Shown here: in pieces, positions 34,181 to 42,112 of the stretch | Layout of the letters: the number at the start of each line of letters is the position of its first letter | Position numbering within the stretch: the first letter of the stretch is position 1 | DNA from: Heliomarina sp018223035 | Lineage (GTDB): Bacteria > Pseudomonadota > Alphaproteobacteria > Rhodobacterales > Rhodobacteraceae | Assembly (NCBI GenBank): GCA_018223035.1 | Contig: JAAEZD010000025.1 | Coordinates: 1 to 64,000, forward strand | DNA: 64,000 nucleotides | Direction: 5' to 3' | Notes under the pieces: generated by a model | The model's input: the letters and a program-made list of their open reading frames with translations, nothing else | What the model was told of the DNA's origin: nothing | Databases searched by the model: none | Program-made: the position numbers and the translations under genes

Positions 34181-34360
34181 TCAGTTATCTTCCTCGGCAA
34201 AACGATTGATTGCCTCATTCATTCCGAGACCCAGAAGAACGACTGGCACAAGTCCCCAGATCGCCCAGAGGGCAGTGAATATCCACATCAGGTTCAACCC
34301 AAGCATGGCCATGGCGGCAGTCGAAAAGTCGGGGGCGGTGCCTAATTCGTGGTTGTACAT
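34181..34360 (-). CDS. Small membrane protein (59 residues)
   Basis: The minus strand reads MYNHELGTAPDFSTAAMAML, followed by a hydrophobic span (LNLMWIFTALWAIWGLVPVV near 22-41), and ends NRFAEEDN. GGAG lies 6 bases before the ATG. One long or two short membrane segments with an acidic tail suggest an inner-membrane small protein, perhaps a subunit or regulator of a larger complex. No family was recognised. It fills the gap between the aminotransferase and the HisC-like gene. Confidence 0.65.
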   Translation of the reverse strand: MYNHELGTAPDFSTAAMAMLGLNLMWIFTALWAIWGLVPVVLLGLGMNEAINRFAEEDN

Positions 34361-34420
34361 GATGACTCCGGCGCTGTTCGCGGCAGAGACTAGAGACGGG
34401 GTGATAATATTCGACTAAAT

Positions 34421-35554
34421 CTAACGCGCGGCTTCTTCAATTTCCTTGCTTTCCCGCGCGGCCTTTAATGCCTCTGGAAGAGCCTGCGCAAAAGCATCCA
34501 GATCGACCGGCCGACCGCAGCTGACCCGGATGCAGCGATTTTGCGGCGCTGCAAAAGGCATGCGAACAAAGATGCCGCGAGAAACCAGCTCATTTAGTAC
34601 CGCGCGGGCAAACTCACCGTCCCTGCCACAGTCCACAGCGACGAAATTGGTCGCAGACGGCAACGCGGTCAATCCGTTGCGCCGGGCGATATCGCTTATG
34701 CGATCCCTTGCAGCCGAAACCTCGCTTTTCACATGGGCGAGCCAATCCTTGTCCTGAATTGCGGCCAAGGCTCCTACCTGCGCGCTGCGGTTCATGCCAA
34801 AGTGGTTTCGGACCTTGTCAAACGCGGCGATCAATTCCGGTGCCGCCAGAGCATAACCAACGCGAGCACCGGCCATCCCGTAAATCTTGGAAAACGTGCG
34901 CATGCGAATAAGTCGCGGATCGTCGGCGTCCGCGGGTAGGATTGTCCCCTCCGGTGCGCATTCGACATAGGCCTCGTCCACGATCAACAGACAGCCTTCG
35001 GGCAGCGTATCCAGCGCCTTGTGAAGCTCCCGACCGGAGTGCCAGGTGCCCATCGGATTGTCGGGATTGGCGATATAAACCAGCTTGGCGTCAAGCGCCG
35101 CGGCCTTTGCGATGAGGGCCGAGGGATCTTCGCGATCGTCGCGGTAGGGTACCTTGTGAAGCGTGCCGCCATATCCGGTTACATGATAGTTGAATGTTGG
35201 ATAGGCCCCGTCCGATGTAACAACGTGATCGCCTGGTCCGACAACGAGACGGACAAGGTAGCCGAGGAGACCATCGATACCCTCGCCGACAATGACGTTT
35301 TCAGGGCGGACGTTGTTTTCATCCGCTATCGCGGCGCGCAGATCGAAGCTTAGGGAATCGCCGTATTTCCAGATTTCCTCATCCGCGTCCTGCATGGCAG
35401 AGATCGCTTTGGGCGAGGGCCCAAAGACGTTCTCGTTGGCGCCGATCCTGGCGATGAAAGAAGCGCCTCTTTCGCGTTCATGGGTTTCCGGTCCGACAAA
35501 GGGAACAGAAGCAGGCAGCGAAGCGACGAGCGGTGTGTAACGCGGATAGGTCAT
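34421..35554 (-). CDS. HisC-like PLP-dependent aminotransferase
   Basis: This 377-residue class I/II aminotransferase resembles HisC: IARIGANENVFGPSPKAI, YIANPDNPMGTW, VDEAYVE, and the PLP Lys in TFSKIYGMAGARVGYAL. The window also has a more typical HisC at 56813, so this paralogue may act on another amino acid such as an aromatic one. ATG 35554 is chosen as the family start; a weak ribosome site precedes it. The reading frame is open far upstream, but that part overlaps the DUF454 gene and is not coding. It lies 44 bases after DUF454. Confidence 0.85.
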   Translation of the reverse strand: MTYPRYTPLVASLPASVPFVGPETHERERGASFIARIGANENVFGPSPKAISAMQDADEEIWKYGDSLSFDLRAAIADENNVRPENVIVGEGIDGLLGYLVRLVVGPGDHVVTSDGAYPTFNYHVTGYGGTLHKVPYRDDREDPSALIAKAAALDAKLVYIANPDNPMGTWHSGRELHKALDTLPEGCLLIVDEAYVECAPEGTILPADADDPRLIRMRTFSKIYGMAGARVGYALAAPELIAAFDKVRNHFGMNRSAQVGALAAIQDKDWLAHVKSEVSAARDRISDIARRNGLTALPSATNFVAVDCGRDGEFARAVLNELVSRGIFVRMPFAAPQNRCIRVSCGRPVDLDAFAQALPEALKAARESKEIEEAAR

Positions 35555-35598
35555 GCCGGCACATAATCCGATGGCGTGGCGCTCGGCAAGATATCTGT

Positions 35599-36000
35599 TC
35601 AGCGGTTCGGTCGTGTGAGCACGTAAATTGCGCCAATTCCCATGAGAAAACCTTGTGCTGCAAGCGCGATGGGAGCGAGCCCGAGGAGGGTACTCGTAAA
35701 GAATGTCGCGGCCATGACGGTGCAGGAGAAAATCTTGACCTTGGGCGGGATGGCACCGGTTGCCTCCCAATCCTCGATCGAAGCGCCAAATCGGGGATGC
35801 GAGGTGATCCACGCACGCAACCTTGGCGAGCCCTTGCCAAAACAGAAGGCCGCAAGAAGCACTAGTGGGGTTGTCGGCAGGACCGGCAGAAACGCTCCAA
35901 TGATCCCGATGGCAAGCGCGATCAGACCCGCAGCTGTCCAGAGATACCGAACGTGCCGCGAATGATGAGCGTTGCTTTGGATGGGATCGATCTGTGTCAC
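35599..36000 (-). CDS. DUF454 (YbaN-like) membrane protein
   Basis: This 133-residue protein has the DUF454 pattern: a hydrophobic pair of helices with GIIGAFLPVLPTTPLVLLAAFCFGKGSPRLRAWI, then FGASIEDWEATGAIP and two further helices. It starts with GTG at 36000 with a weak ribosome site; no in-frame ATG is possible nearby. An inner-membrane protein of unknown role, upstream of the HisC-like gene on the same strand. Confidence 0.85.
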   Translation of the reverse strand: MTQIDPIQSNAHHSRHVRYLWTAAGLIALAIGIIGAFLPVLPTTPLVLLAAFCFGKGSPRLRAWITSHPRFGASIEDWEATGAIPPKVKIFSCTVMAATFFTSTLLGLAPIALAAQGFLMGIGAIYVLTRPNR

Positions 36001-36149
36001 GTTGGTTTTCTTTCTCGAAGCTGAAACCTAATACGCCGGGCTGAATTGTAAACGCTGGCTCTCGGCCCGGGTTGTGCCGCAGGGTTTTTCTGGCGTCCCG
36101 GATCGGCAAAGGGCAGGGTGCCCGGGATTGCCATTCAAGGGAGGCCAGC

Positions 36150-36932
36150 ATGGCACGGGTATCCGTAAATTATGAAGATCACATTGCCAAAGTCACGCTG
36201 ACGCGCGGTGACAAGATGAATGCGCTCGATCCTGACATGATGGAGGCGATTGTCGCGGCAGGGCAGGAGGTCGCCCAGTCCGACGCGCGCGCTGTCGTCT
36301 TGTCTGGCGAGGGCAAGAGTTTCTGCGCCGGATTGGACATGGCAAGTTTTGGCACATTAGGGCAAGGCGATGTCGAAGGCAGGCTCATGGAACGCAGCCA
36401 TCACGATGCCAACCTGTTTCAGGAAGTCGCCCTGATCTGGCGCCGTGTGCCCGTGCCGGTGATCGCCGCGCTGCAGGGCGCGGTATACGGGGGCGGGATG
36501 CAGCTTGCGCTGGGGGCCGATATCCGCATCGCGGCACCGGACGCCAAACTTGCGATAATGGAGATGAAATGGGGCCTCGTGCCCGATATGGGTGGAATGG
36601 TTCTATTGCCGGAACTTGTCCGCTCGGATGTACTGCGCCAACTGACCTATACGGCGGCACCTGTCGGTGCCGAGCAGGCCGAACGCTGGGGGCTGGTCAC
36701 GTCTCTCTCGGACGACCCGCTTGCGGCCGCAACCGATCTGGCGGCAGAAATCGCAAGCAAGAGCCCGAGTGCCATTCGTGCGGCGAAACGGCTGATCGAG
36801 CTTTGTGAAAGCCAGGACCGGAAAGAGGTTCTGCTGGCGGAATCCGCCGAACAAGCCAAGCTCATCGGCAAGCCGGAGCAAATGGAAGTCATCGCGGCCC
36901 AGATGCAGCGGCGCAAACCGGTGTTCGCTTAA
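36150..36932 (+). CDS. Crotonase-family protein (enoyl-CoA hydratase/isomerase)
   Basis: This 260-residue crotonase has oxyanion-hole segments FCAGLDMASF near 58-67 and GAVYGGGMQLALGAD near 110-124. The acid pair is Glu138 (IMEMKWG) and Asp146 (VPDMGG), eight apart, like the Glu/Asp pair of delta3,5-delta2,4-dienoyl-CoA isomerases rather than the Glu/Glu of hydratases. GGGAGG precedes the ATG at 36150. It ends in a hairpin shared with valS. Physiological substrate unknown. Confidence 0.88.
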   Translation: MARVSVNYEDHIAKVTLTRGDKMNALDPDMMEAIVAAGQEVAQSDARAVVLSGEGKSFCAGLDMASFGTLGQGDVEGRLMERSHHDANLFQEVALIWRRVPVPVIAALQGAVYGGGMQLALGADIRIAAPDAKLAIMEMKWGLVPDMGGMVLLPELVRSDVLRQLTYTAAPVGAEQAERWGLVTSLSDDPLAAATDLAAEIASKSPSAIRAAKRLIELCESQDRKEVLLAESAEQAKLIGKPEQMEVIAAQMQRRKPVFA

Positions 36933-36962
36933 ATATTCAAGTTCTGATCGATTCGATTGAGT

Positions 36963-36993
36963 TCCCCGCCCTGCGCCTGCTGCAAGGCGGGGA
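36963..36993. terminator. Hairpin terminator between crotonase and valS
   Basis: TCCCCGCC (36963-36970) pairs with GGCGGGGA (36986-36993) around a 15-base loop, followed by TTTCCGTATTT on plus. It lies between the convergent stops at 36932 and 37020 and may serve both. Confidence 0.55.
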
Positions 36994-37019
36994 TTTCCGT
37001 ATTTGGGACGAGAAGAAGA

Positions 37020-40000
37020 TCAGGCGATTTCCTTGAGGCGATCAAGCGCCTCTTTCAGTTTGCTTTCTTCTTCTTCCCGCGCGGCAAGGTTGTTGCGCGT
37101 TTCTTCTACCACATCTGCGGGCGCGGAGGCCGCGAATTTAGGGTTATTCAACCGCCCGCGAAGCCCACCGAGTTCCTTGGCGAGCTTACCCAGCGATTTC
37201 TCCAGACGCGCTTTTTCCGCTTCGACATCGATGACATCGGCCAGCGGCAGACCGAAGCTGCCCCCTGTCACGGCCAGCGCCACGGTGCCTTTCGGGAAGG
37301 CGTCGACCTCGCTGAGCGATTCGAGGCGGGCGAAGCGTTTGATCAGGGCCTCGTTGGTCTGGTAGGCGGCACGCGCTGCGGCTGTGAACCCCTTGACGAC
37401 GAGCGGGACATGCGCCCCGGCGGGAACGTTCATCTGGGCGCGCGCCGAACGGATGGCGCTGATCAGGCGGATCACCCAGTTGAGTTCTTCGTCCGCGCTC
37501 TGGTCCACCAATTCCGCCGCCGTGTAGGTCGGCCAGTCAGCATGAATCAGTTTCGACGGGCGCGGCTTTTGTCCCCAGAGCTCTTCGGTGATGAAGGGCA
37601 TGATCGGATGCAACAGGATGAGACACTGGTCGAGTGCCCAGGCATAGGTCGCCTTTGTTTCGGCAATCGCCTCTGTATCTTCACCGTCGAAGACGGGTTT
37701 CGTGAATTCGAGGTACCAGTCACAGAAGGTACCCCACACGAAACTGTAGAGCGCGTTGGCCGCGTCATTGAACCGGAACTGTGCCAGCGCTGTATCTACT
37801 TCTTCGCGGGTTTTGGCGATCTCACCCTTGATCCAACGGTTGAGCGGAAGGGAGGCCGCCGGCGGATGGTCTGCATGAGGAACCTCGAAGACACCTCTGA
37901 ACTGGCCGTAAGAGGCGGCGTTCCAGAGCTTGGTGCCAAAGTTCCGGTATCCTGCGATGCGTTGGGTCGACAGCTTGAGATCGCGTCCCATCGCTGCCAT
38001 CGCCGTGAGGGTGAAGCGGACGGCGTCGGCGCCGTATTCGTCGATGAGTTCGAGCGGGTCGAGCACGTTGCCGAGGCTCTTCGACATTTTCTTGCCCTTC
38101 TCGTCACGCACCAGCGCGTGCACATAGACCGTGTCGAAGGGTTTCTGGCCGACAACGGCATATTGCATCATCATCATACGGGCGACCCAGAAGAAGATGA
38201 TATCAAAGCCGGTGATCAGCGTGCTGGTCGGGAAGTACTTCTGCAGCTCGGGCGTGTTTTCCGGCCATCCCAGGGTGCCGATCGGCCAGAGGCCGGAAGA
38301 GAACCACGTGTCGAGTACATCGGGGTCGCGCCAGACAGGATATGTGAGTTTCGTCGGGTCCTGTGTTTCGGCATATTCCGCGAGGCTGGAGGCGAGGGCG
38401 TGTTTGGCTGTTTCGCGGTCTTCGACCTCGATCACGCGCGCATGGTTCAGCGGCGTCGGCAGGCCCGAGAGGACATCGGCGAACTGGTTGCTGACAGCAT
38501 CGAAATCCGGCGCGCAATGAAAGCGGTCTGTGGCGTCGCCGAGATCCTGATCGGACATCAGGCGGCCCAGTTCGACCGGATCGAGGGCGCCGTCGCCCTC
38601 GTCATCGCGGAAATTATTGTTTTCCAAGTCGAAGCCGTACCAGACGGGGATCTGGTGGCCCCACCAGAGCTGGCGTGAGATGCACCAGGGTTCGATGTTT
38701 TCGAGCCAATGGAAATAGACTTTTTCGTCGCGTTCCGGCAGGATTTTAACGTCGCCATTCCGAACCGCATCCAGGGCAGGGCCGACGATCTTGTCGGTTT
38801 CGACGAACCACTGATCGGTCAGCATCGGTTCGATGACAACCTTCGAGCGGTCGCCAAAGGGCTGCATAATCGGCTTGTTTTCGACAAAGGGCTCCATGAC
38901 GGGCGTGTCCATCGGATCAAAGGCCTCGGCGGGATCAGGCTGTTCCACCGGGACCATGACGGCGAGACCTTCTGCGGTGATCTGCTCGACAACCAGCTTG
39001 CGTGCCTCGAAGCGGTCAAGGCCGCGGAACTCGTCCGGCACGAGGTTGAGCGTGTCAATTTCAGCTTCGCTGAATGCCGCGCCTTCGGCGATCTCTTGTG
39101 CATGGGAAGCTGTCTCGGCGTAGGGGGCGCCGTCGCTTCGCATACGCGCGCGCGTGTCCATCAAACGGTAGCAAGGAATATTGCCGCGTTTGGCGACCGC
39201 GTAGTCATTGAAATCATGCGCGCCCGTAATTTTCACCGCGCCGGAGCCAAAGGTCGGATCGGGGTATTCGTCGGTGATGATCGGGATCAACCGGCGGTGT
39301 TCCTTGGGCCCGACGGGGATTTCGCACAAATGTCCGACAATTGGTGCATATCTGGCGTCTTGGGGGTGTACGGCGACTGCCCCGTCTCCGAGCATGGTTT
39401 CGGGGCGGGTCGTCGCGATTGAAATGTAATCGCGTTCCTCCTCGAAGGTCACGTTGCCGTCTTCGTCTTTTTCGACGTAGGTGTAAGTCTTGCCGTCGGC
39501 GAGCGGGTATTTGAAGTGCCACATATGGCCAGCCACTTCGATGTTCTCGACTTCGAGATCCGAGATGGCGGTTTCGAAATGAGGATCCCAGTTGACCAGA
39601 CGCTTGCCGCGATAGATCAGGCCCTTTTCGTACATGTCGACAAAGACCTTGATGACGGCGTCATGGAAATTGCCGTCTTCGCCCTCCGGGGCCTGAGGCG
39701 CACCGGACATGGTGAAGGCTTCGCGCGACCAATCACAGGATGCGCCGAGGCGTTTGAGCTGACCGATGATGGTGCCGCGCGATTTGATCTTTTGCTGCCA
39801 GACCCGCTCAAGGAATTTCTCACGGCCCATTTCGGTGCGTGAGGGTTCCTGATTGGCTGCCATCTCGCGTTCGGTGACCATCTGGGTCGCGATCCCGGCG
39901 TGGTCTGTTCCCGGCTGCCAGAGAACATCAAAGCCCTGCATACGTTTCCAGCGGATCAGGATATCCTGCAGAGTGTTGTTGAACGCATGGCCCATGTGCA

Positions 40001-40154
40001 GTGAGCCGGTGACGTTCGGCGGCGGGATCATGATGGAATAGGTGCTTGCGCCGGGCTTGGCATTTGCTCCGGCTGTAAAGCATCCGGCCTCTTCCCAAGC
40101 CTGATAGAGACGGCTTTCCGCCTCGGCTGCATTAAAGGTGTTCTCCATGGCCAT
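37020..40154 (-). CDS. valS: Valyl-tRNA synthetase
   Basis: This 1044-residue class I synthetase charges tRNA-Val. The HIGH motif is PPPNVTGSLHMGHA (about 44-57) and the KMSKS motif is in KGKKMSKSLGN. The editing domain, anticodon-binding region and C-terminal coiled coil (VEAEKARLEKSLGKLAKELGG) are present. It is longer than many bacterial ValRS (about 950), with acidic inserts such as KDEDGNVTFEEERDYIS. AGGA lies upstream of ATG 40154; an ATG two codons later is possible. Confidence 0.98.
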   Translation of the reverse strand: MAMENTFNAAEAESRLYQAWEEAGCFTAGANAKPGASTYSIMIPPPNVTGSLHMGHAFNNTLQDILIRWKRMQGFDVLWQPGTDHAGIATQMVTEREMAANQEPSRTEMGREKFLERVWQQKIKSRGTIIGQLKRLGASCDWSREAFTMSGAPQAPEGEDGNFHDAVIKVFVDMYEKGLIYRGKRLVNWDPHFETAISDLEVENIEVAGHMWHFKYPLADGKTYTYVEKDEDGNVTFEEERDYISIATTRPETMLGDGAVAVHPQDARYAPIVGHLCEIPVGPKEHRRLIPIITDEYPDPTFGSGAVKITGAHDFNDYAVAKRGNIPCYRLMDTRARMRSDGAPYAETASHAQEIAEGAAFSEAEIDTLNLVPDEFRGLDRFEARKLVVEQITAEGLAVMVPVEQPDPAEAFDPMDTPVMEPFVENKPIMQPFGDRSKVVIEPMLTDQWFVETDKIVGPALDAVRNGDVKILPERDEKVYFHWLENIEPWCISRQLWWGHQIPVWYGFDLENNNFRDDEGDGALDPVELGRLMSDQDLGDATDRFHCAPDFDAVSNQFADVLSGLPTPLNHARVIEVEDRETAKHALASSLAEYAETQDPTKLTYPVWRDPDVLDTWFSSGLWPIGTLGWPENTPELQKYFPTSTLITGFDIIFFWVARMMMMQYAVVGQKPFDTVYVHALVRDEKGKKMSKSLGNVLDPLELIDEYGADAVRFTLTAMAAMGRDLKLSTQRIAGYRNFGTKLWNAASYGQFRGVFEVPHADHPPAASLPLNRWIKGEIAKTREEVDTALAQFRFNDAANALYSFVWGTFCDWYLEFTKPVFDGEDTEAIAETKATYAWALDQCLILLHPIMPFITEELWGQKPRPSKLIHADWPTYTAAELVDQSADEELNWVIRLISAIRSARAQMNVPAGAHVPLVVKGFTAAARAAYQTNEALIKRFARLESLSEVDAFPKGTVALAVTGGSFGLPLADVIDVEAEKARLEKSLGKLAKELGGLRGRLNNPKFAASAPADVVEETRNNLAAREEEESKLKEALDRLKEIA

Positions 40155-40314
40155 CGTCGCGATCCTTGCAAGTTGCGCGCTTCATCTAGCGAAGCATGGC
40201 GCAAAGGGAAAGGCCACAGCCGCCTATGGGCAGTGAGTTTTCTCATGGCACAGACGCCGACACTGAGCCAGATTGTCGAAAAGCCAATAAGGTTAAGTCG
40301 GAAGGAGCAGCGAC

Positions 40315-41286
40315 ATGGCGATAAGGTCAGCGTGGAAATGCAAGAGCGACGGAACTGCCGTTGCGCTGGAGGTAGAAGGAAAAACAGCAGAAGATTTGAT
40401 GCAGGGAGACGGGTTCGTCTGGATCCATCTCGAACGTCCGGCCGCAGACGGAACTGACTGGCTGAGCCATTCCGATCTCTCCTCCACCGTGTGTGAGGCG
40501 CTCGATGCACAGGAAACACGGCCGCGTTCGGTGGTCTATGGAAACGGTATCCTTATCAATCTGCGCGGGGTGAATCTTGCCGAAGGGGCTGATCCCGAAG
40601 ATATGGTTTCTCTCCGGATATGGGTGACCAAACAGCTGGTCGTAACGGTTCAAAGGCGGCCGCTGCGTGCGGTCGATGACGTTCTGGATTCGGTCTCACG
40701 TCAGGTCGGGCCTCGGGACAGTGGTGAATTGGTCGCCCGGCTGGCTTTGCGGCTGGCGGACAGGGCCGAGCCCATCGTGGCCGAATTGAATGAAAGTATC
40801 GATGATCTCGAAACTGAACTCGAAGATCTTGATCGCCTGCCATCGCGGGCCGAACTGGCCGAAGTCCGCCGCGTCTCGATCATGCTGCGCAGGTATATGT
40901 TTCCGCAGCGAGATGCGCTCAGTACCTTTGCAATAGAGGACATGGACTGGCTGACGGCTTTGGCCCGGGAACGCATGCGCGAAGCGACGGAACGTGTGAC
41001 GCGACTTTCGGAGGAGCTGGACGCCATACGCGACCGCGCCGAAGTCGTGCAGGATCAGATCATGGACATGCGGGCAGAAGCCAGCAACAGGCAGATGCTC
41101 GTGCTGTCGGTCGTCGCTGCCATCTTTCTGCCTCTCGGGCTGATCACCGGATTGCTGGGAATCAACGTCGGCGGCATGCCGGGCTCCAATGACCCGAACG
41201 CGTTCTGGGCTGTCTGCATCATGCTGGTTGTGATTACGGCAGGTGAAATTTGGCTTTTCCGTTGGATGGGCCTGCTACGCTCATGA
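40315..41286 (+). CDS. CorA-family transporter, ZntB-like
   Basis: This 323-residue protein has a large cytoplasmic N domain with a long helix and two C-terminal membrane helices. The pore signature is GINVGGMPG, as in ZntB-type zinc transporters, instead of the GMN of classic CorA. AAGGAG precedes the ATG. It overlaps the stop of the convergent HD-domain gene by 6 bases. Zn2+ (or Cd2+) transport is inferred from the family. Confidence 0.88.
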   Translation: MAIRSAWKCKSDGTAVALEVEGKTAEDLMQGDGFVWIHLERPAADGTDWLSHSDLSSTVCEALDAQETRPRSVVYGNGILINLRGVNLAEGADPEDMVSLRIWVTKQLVVTVQRRPLRAVDDVLDSVSRQVGPRDSGELVARLALRLADRAEPIVAELNESIDDLETELEDLDRLPSRAELAEVRRVSIMLRRYMFPQRDALSTFAIEDMDWLTALARERMREATERVTRLSEELDAIRDRAEVVQDQIMDMRAEASNRQMLVLSVVAAIFLPLGLITGLLGINVGGMPGSNDPNAFWAVCIMLVVITAGEIWLFRWMGLLRS

Positions 41287-41916
41287 GGTTTCAGCTTGTG
41301 CCGTGCGCGCTTTGGCCACGTCGGAATCAGTCAGAGGTTTCCTGACACCGTCGCAGATCACGTCCGGGTCGTATGCCGTTCGTGAGAACACGTCGCGTAC
41401 CATCGGTGCAAAAAATGAAAGGGGCAGGCTCTCGTAGTTCGGGTCAAAGCTGGATTGATCCCAACGTTCGCAGAATTCTACGCAATCGTCAAAATATGGC
41501 GCTCCGGCGTGCCGATCTCTCTTGTTCTGGTTCCCGCCAACGTGATGACCGTAATAGATCATCTGGAAGTCGGCGTGGGTCTGGACGCACCAGACGCATT
41601 GAGCGCGCAGGAACGGGCGCAAGATCGCGGCAGCGTATTCGTCGTGGTTATAAGGGGCATAGATATCGCCGATGTCGTGCAACAGCGCGGCCACCACCCA
41701 GTCGGTATCTGCGCCATCGCGCCATGCACGGGTAGCAGATTGCAGCGAGTGTTCGAGACGGGTGACCTGATAGCCAGACAGGCCTTTGTCGAGCTCCGTC
41801 ATCGCTTCGAGAAGCCGGTCAGCCGTTCCACTCGCATATTCGGTCTCGTGTTTCGTGAGAAAGTCATAGTCGTCAGGCGTGCCGTCCTTCATCGCGGTGA
41901 AACTGACCTTGTCCAT
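41281..41916 (-). CDS. HD-domain metalloprotein (phosphohydrolase or PhnZ-like oxygenase)
   Basis: This 211-residue protein has HD-domain ligands: His56 (RLEHSLQSAT), His80-Asp81 (AALLHDIGD), then His91 and His114 (QTHADFQ). A Tyr before the first His and a following Gln (YQVTRLEHSLQ) resemble the mixed-valent di-iron oxygenases PhnZ/TmpB more than plain phosphohydrolases. The assignment between these is open. ATG 41916 has GAGGT upstream; readings extended upstream overlap the CoxL leader. Divergent from the CoxL-like gene. Confidence 0.75.
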   Translation of the reverse strand: MDKVSFTAMKDGTPDDYDFLTKHETEYASGTADRLLEAMTELDKGLSGYQVTRLEHSLQSATRAWRDGADTDWVVAALLHDIGDIYAPYNHDEYAAAILRPFLRAQCVWCVQTHADFQMIYYGHHVGGNQNKRDRHAGAPYFDDCVEFCERWDQSSFDPNYESLPLSFFAPMVRDVFSRTAYDPDVICDGVRKPLTDSDVAKARTAQAETS

Positions 41917-42112
41917 TCTCTGCACCTCGTTTGCGTAATTTCGGACATGCGTCGGCCTTTTTCCAGAGGAAGCCGCAGCATTATGCCGAGCAGAGAGTAC
42001 TGAAAGGGCAGTGTCAATTGCAGAGGAAGAAAGCCTCTGGAAACACGGGATGCAAGGCTGGACATTGCCAAGTCTGAGGTTAGTCTCCCGGCAAACGCGA
42101 AGGATGGATTTC

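Noticed and set aside
35555..36151. Upstream extension of the HisC-like gene
   Set aside because: The frame is open, but this part covers the DUF454 gene in another frame and has no family similarity.
36957..38678. Long plus-strand open reading of 573 codons opposite valS
   Set aside because: It lies antisense to the conserved valS coding sequence, has no ribosome site and no recognisable motif. GC-rich antisense frames are often open.
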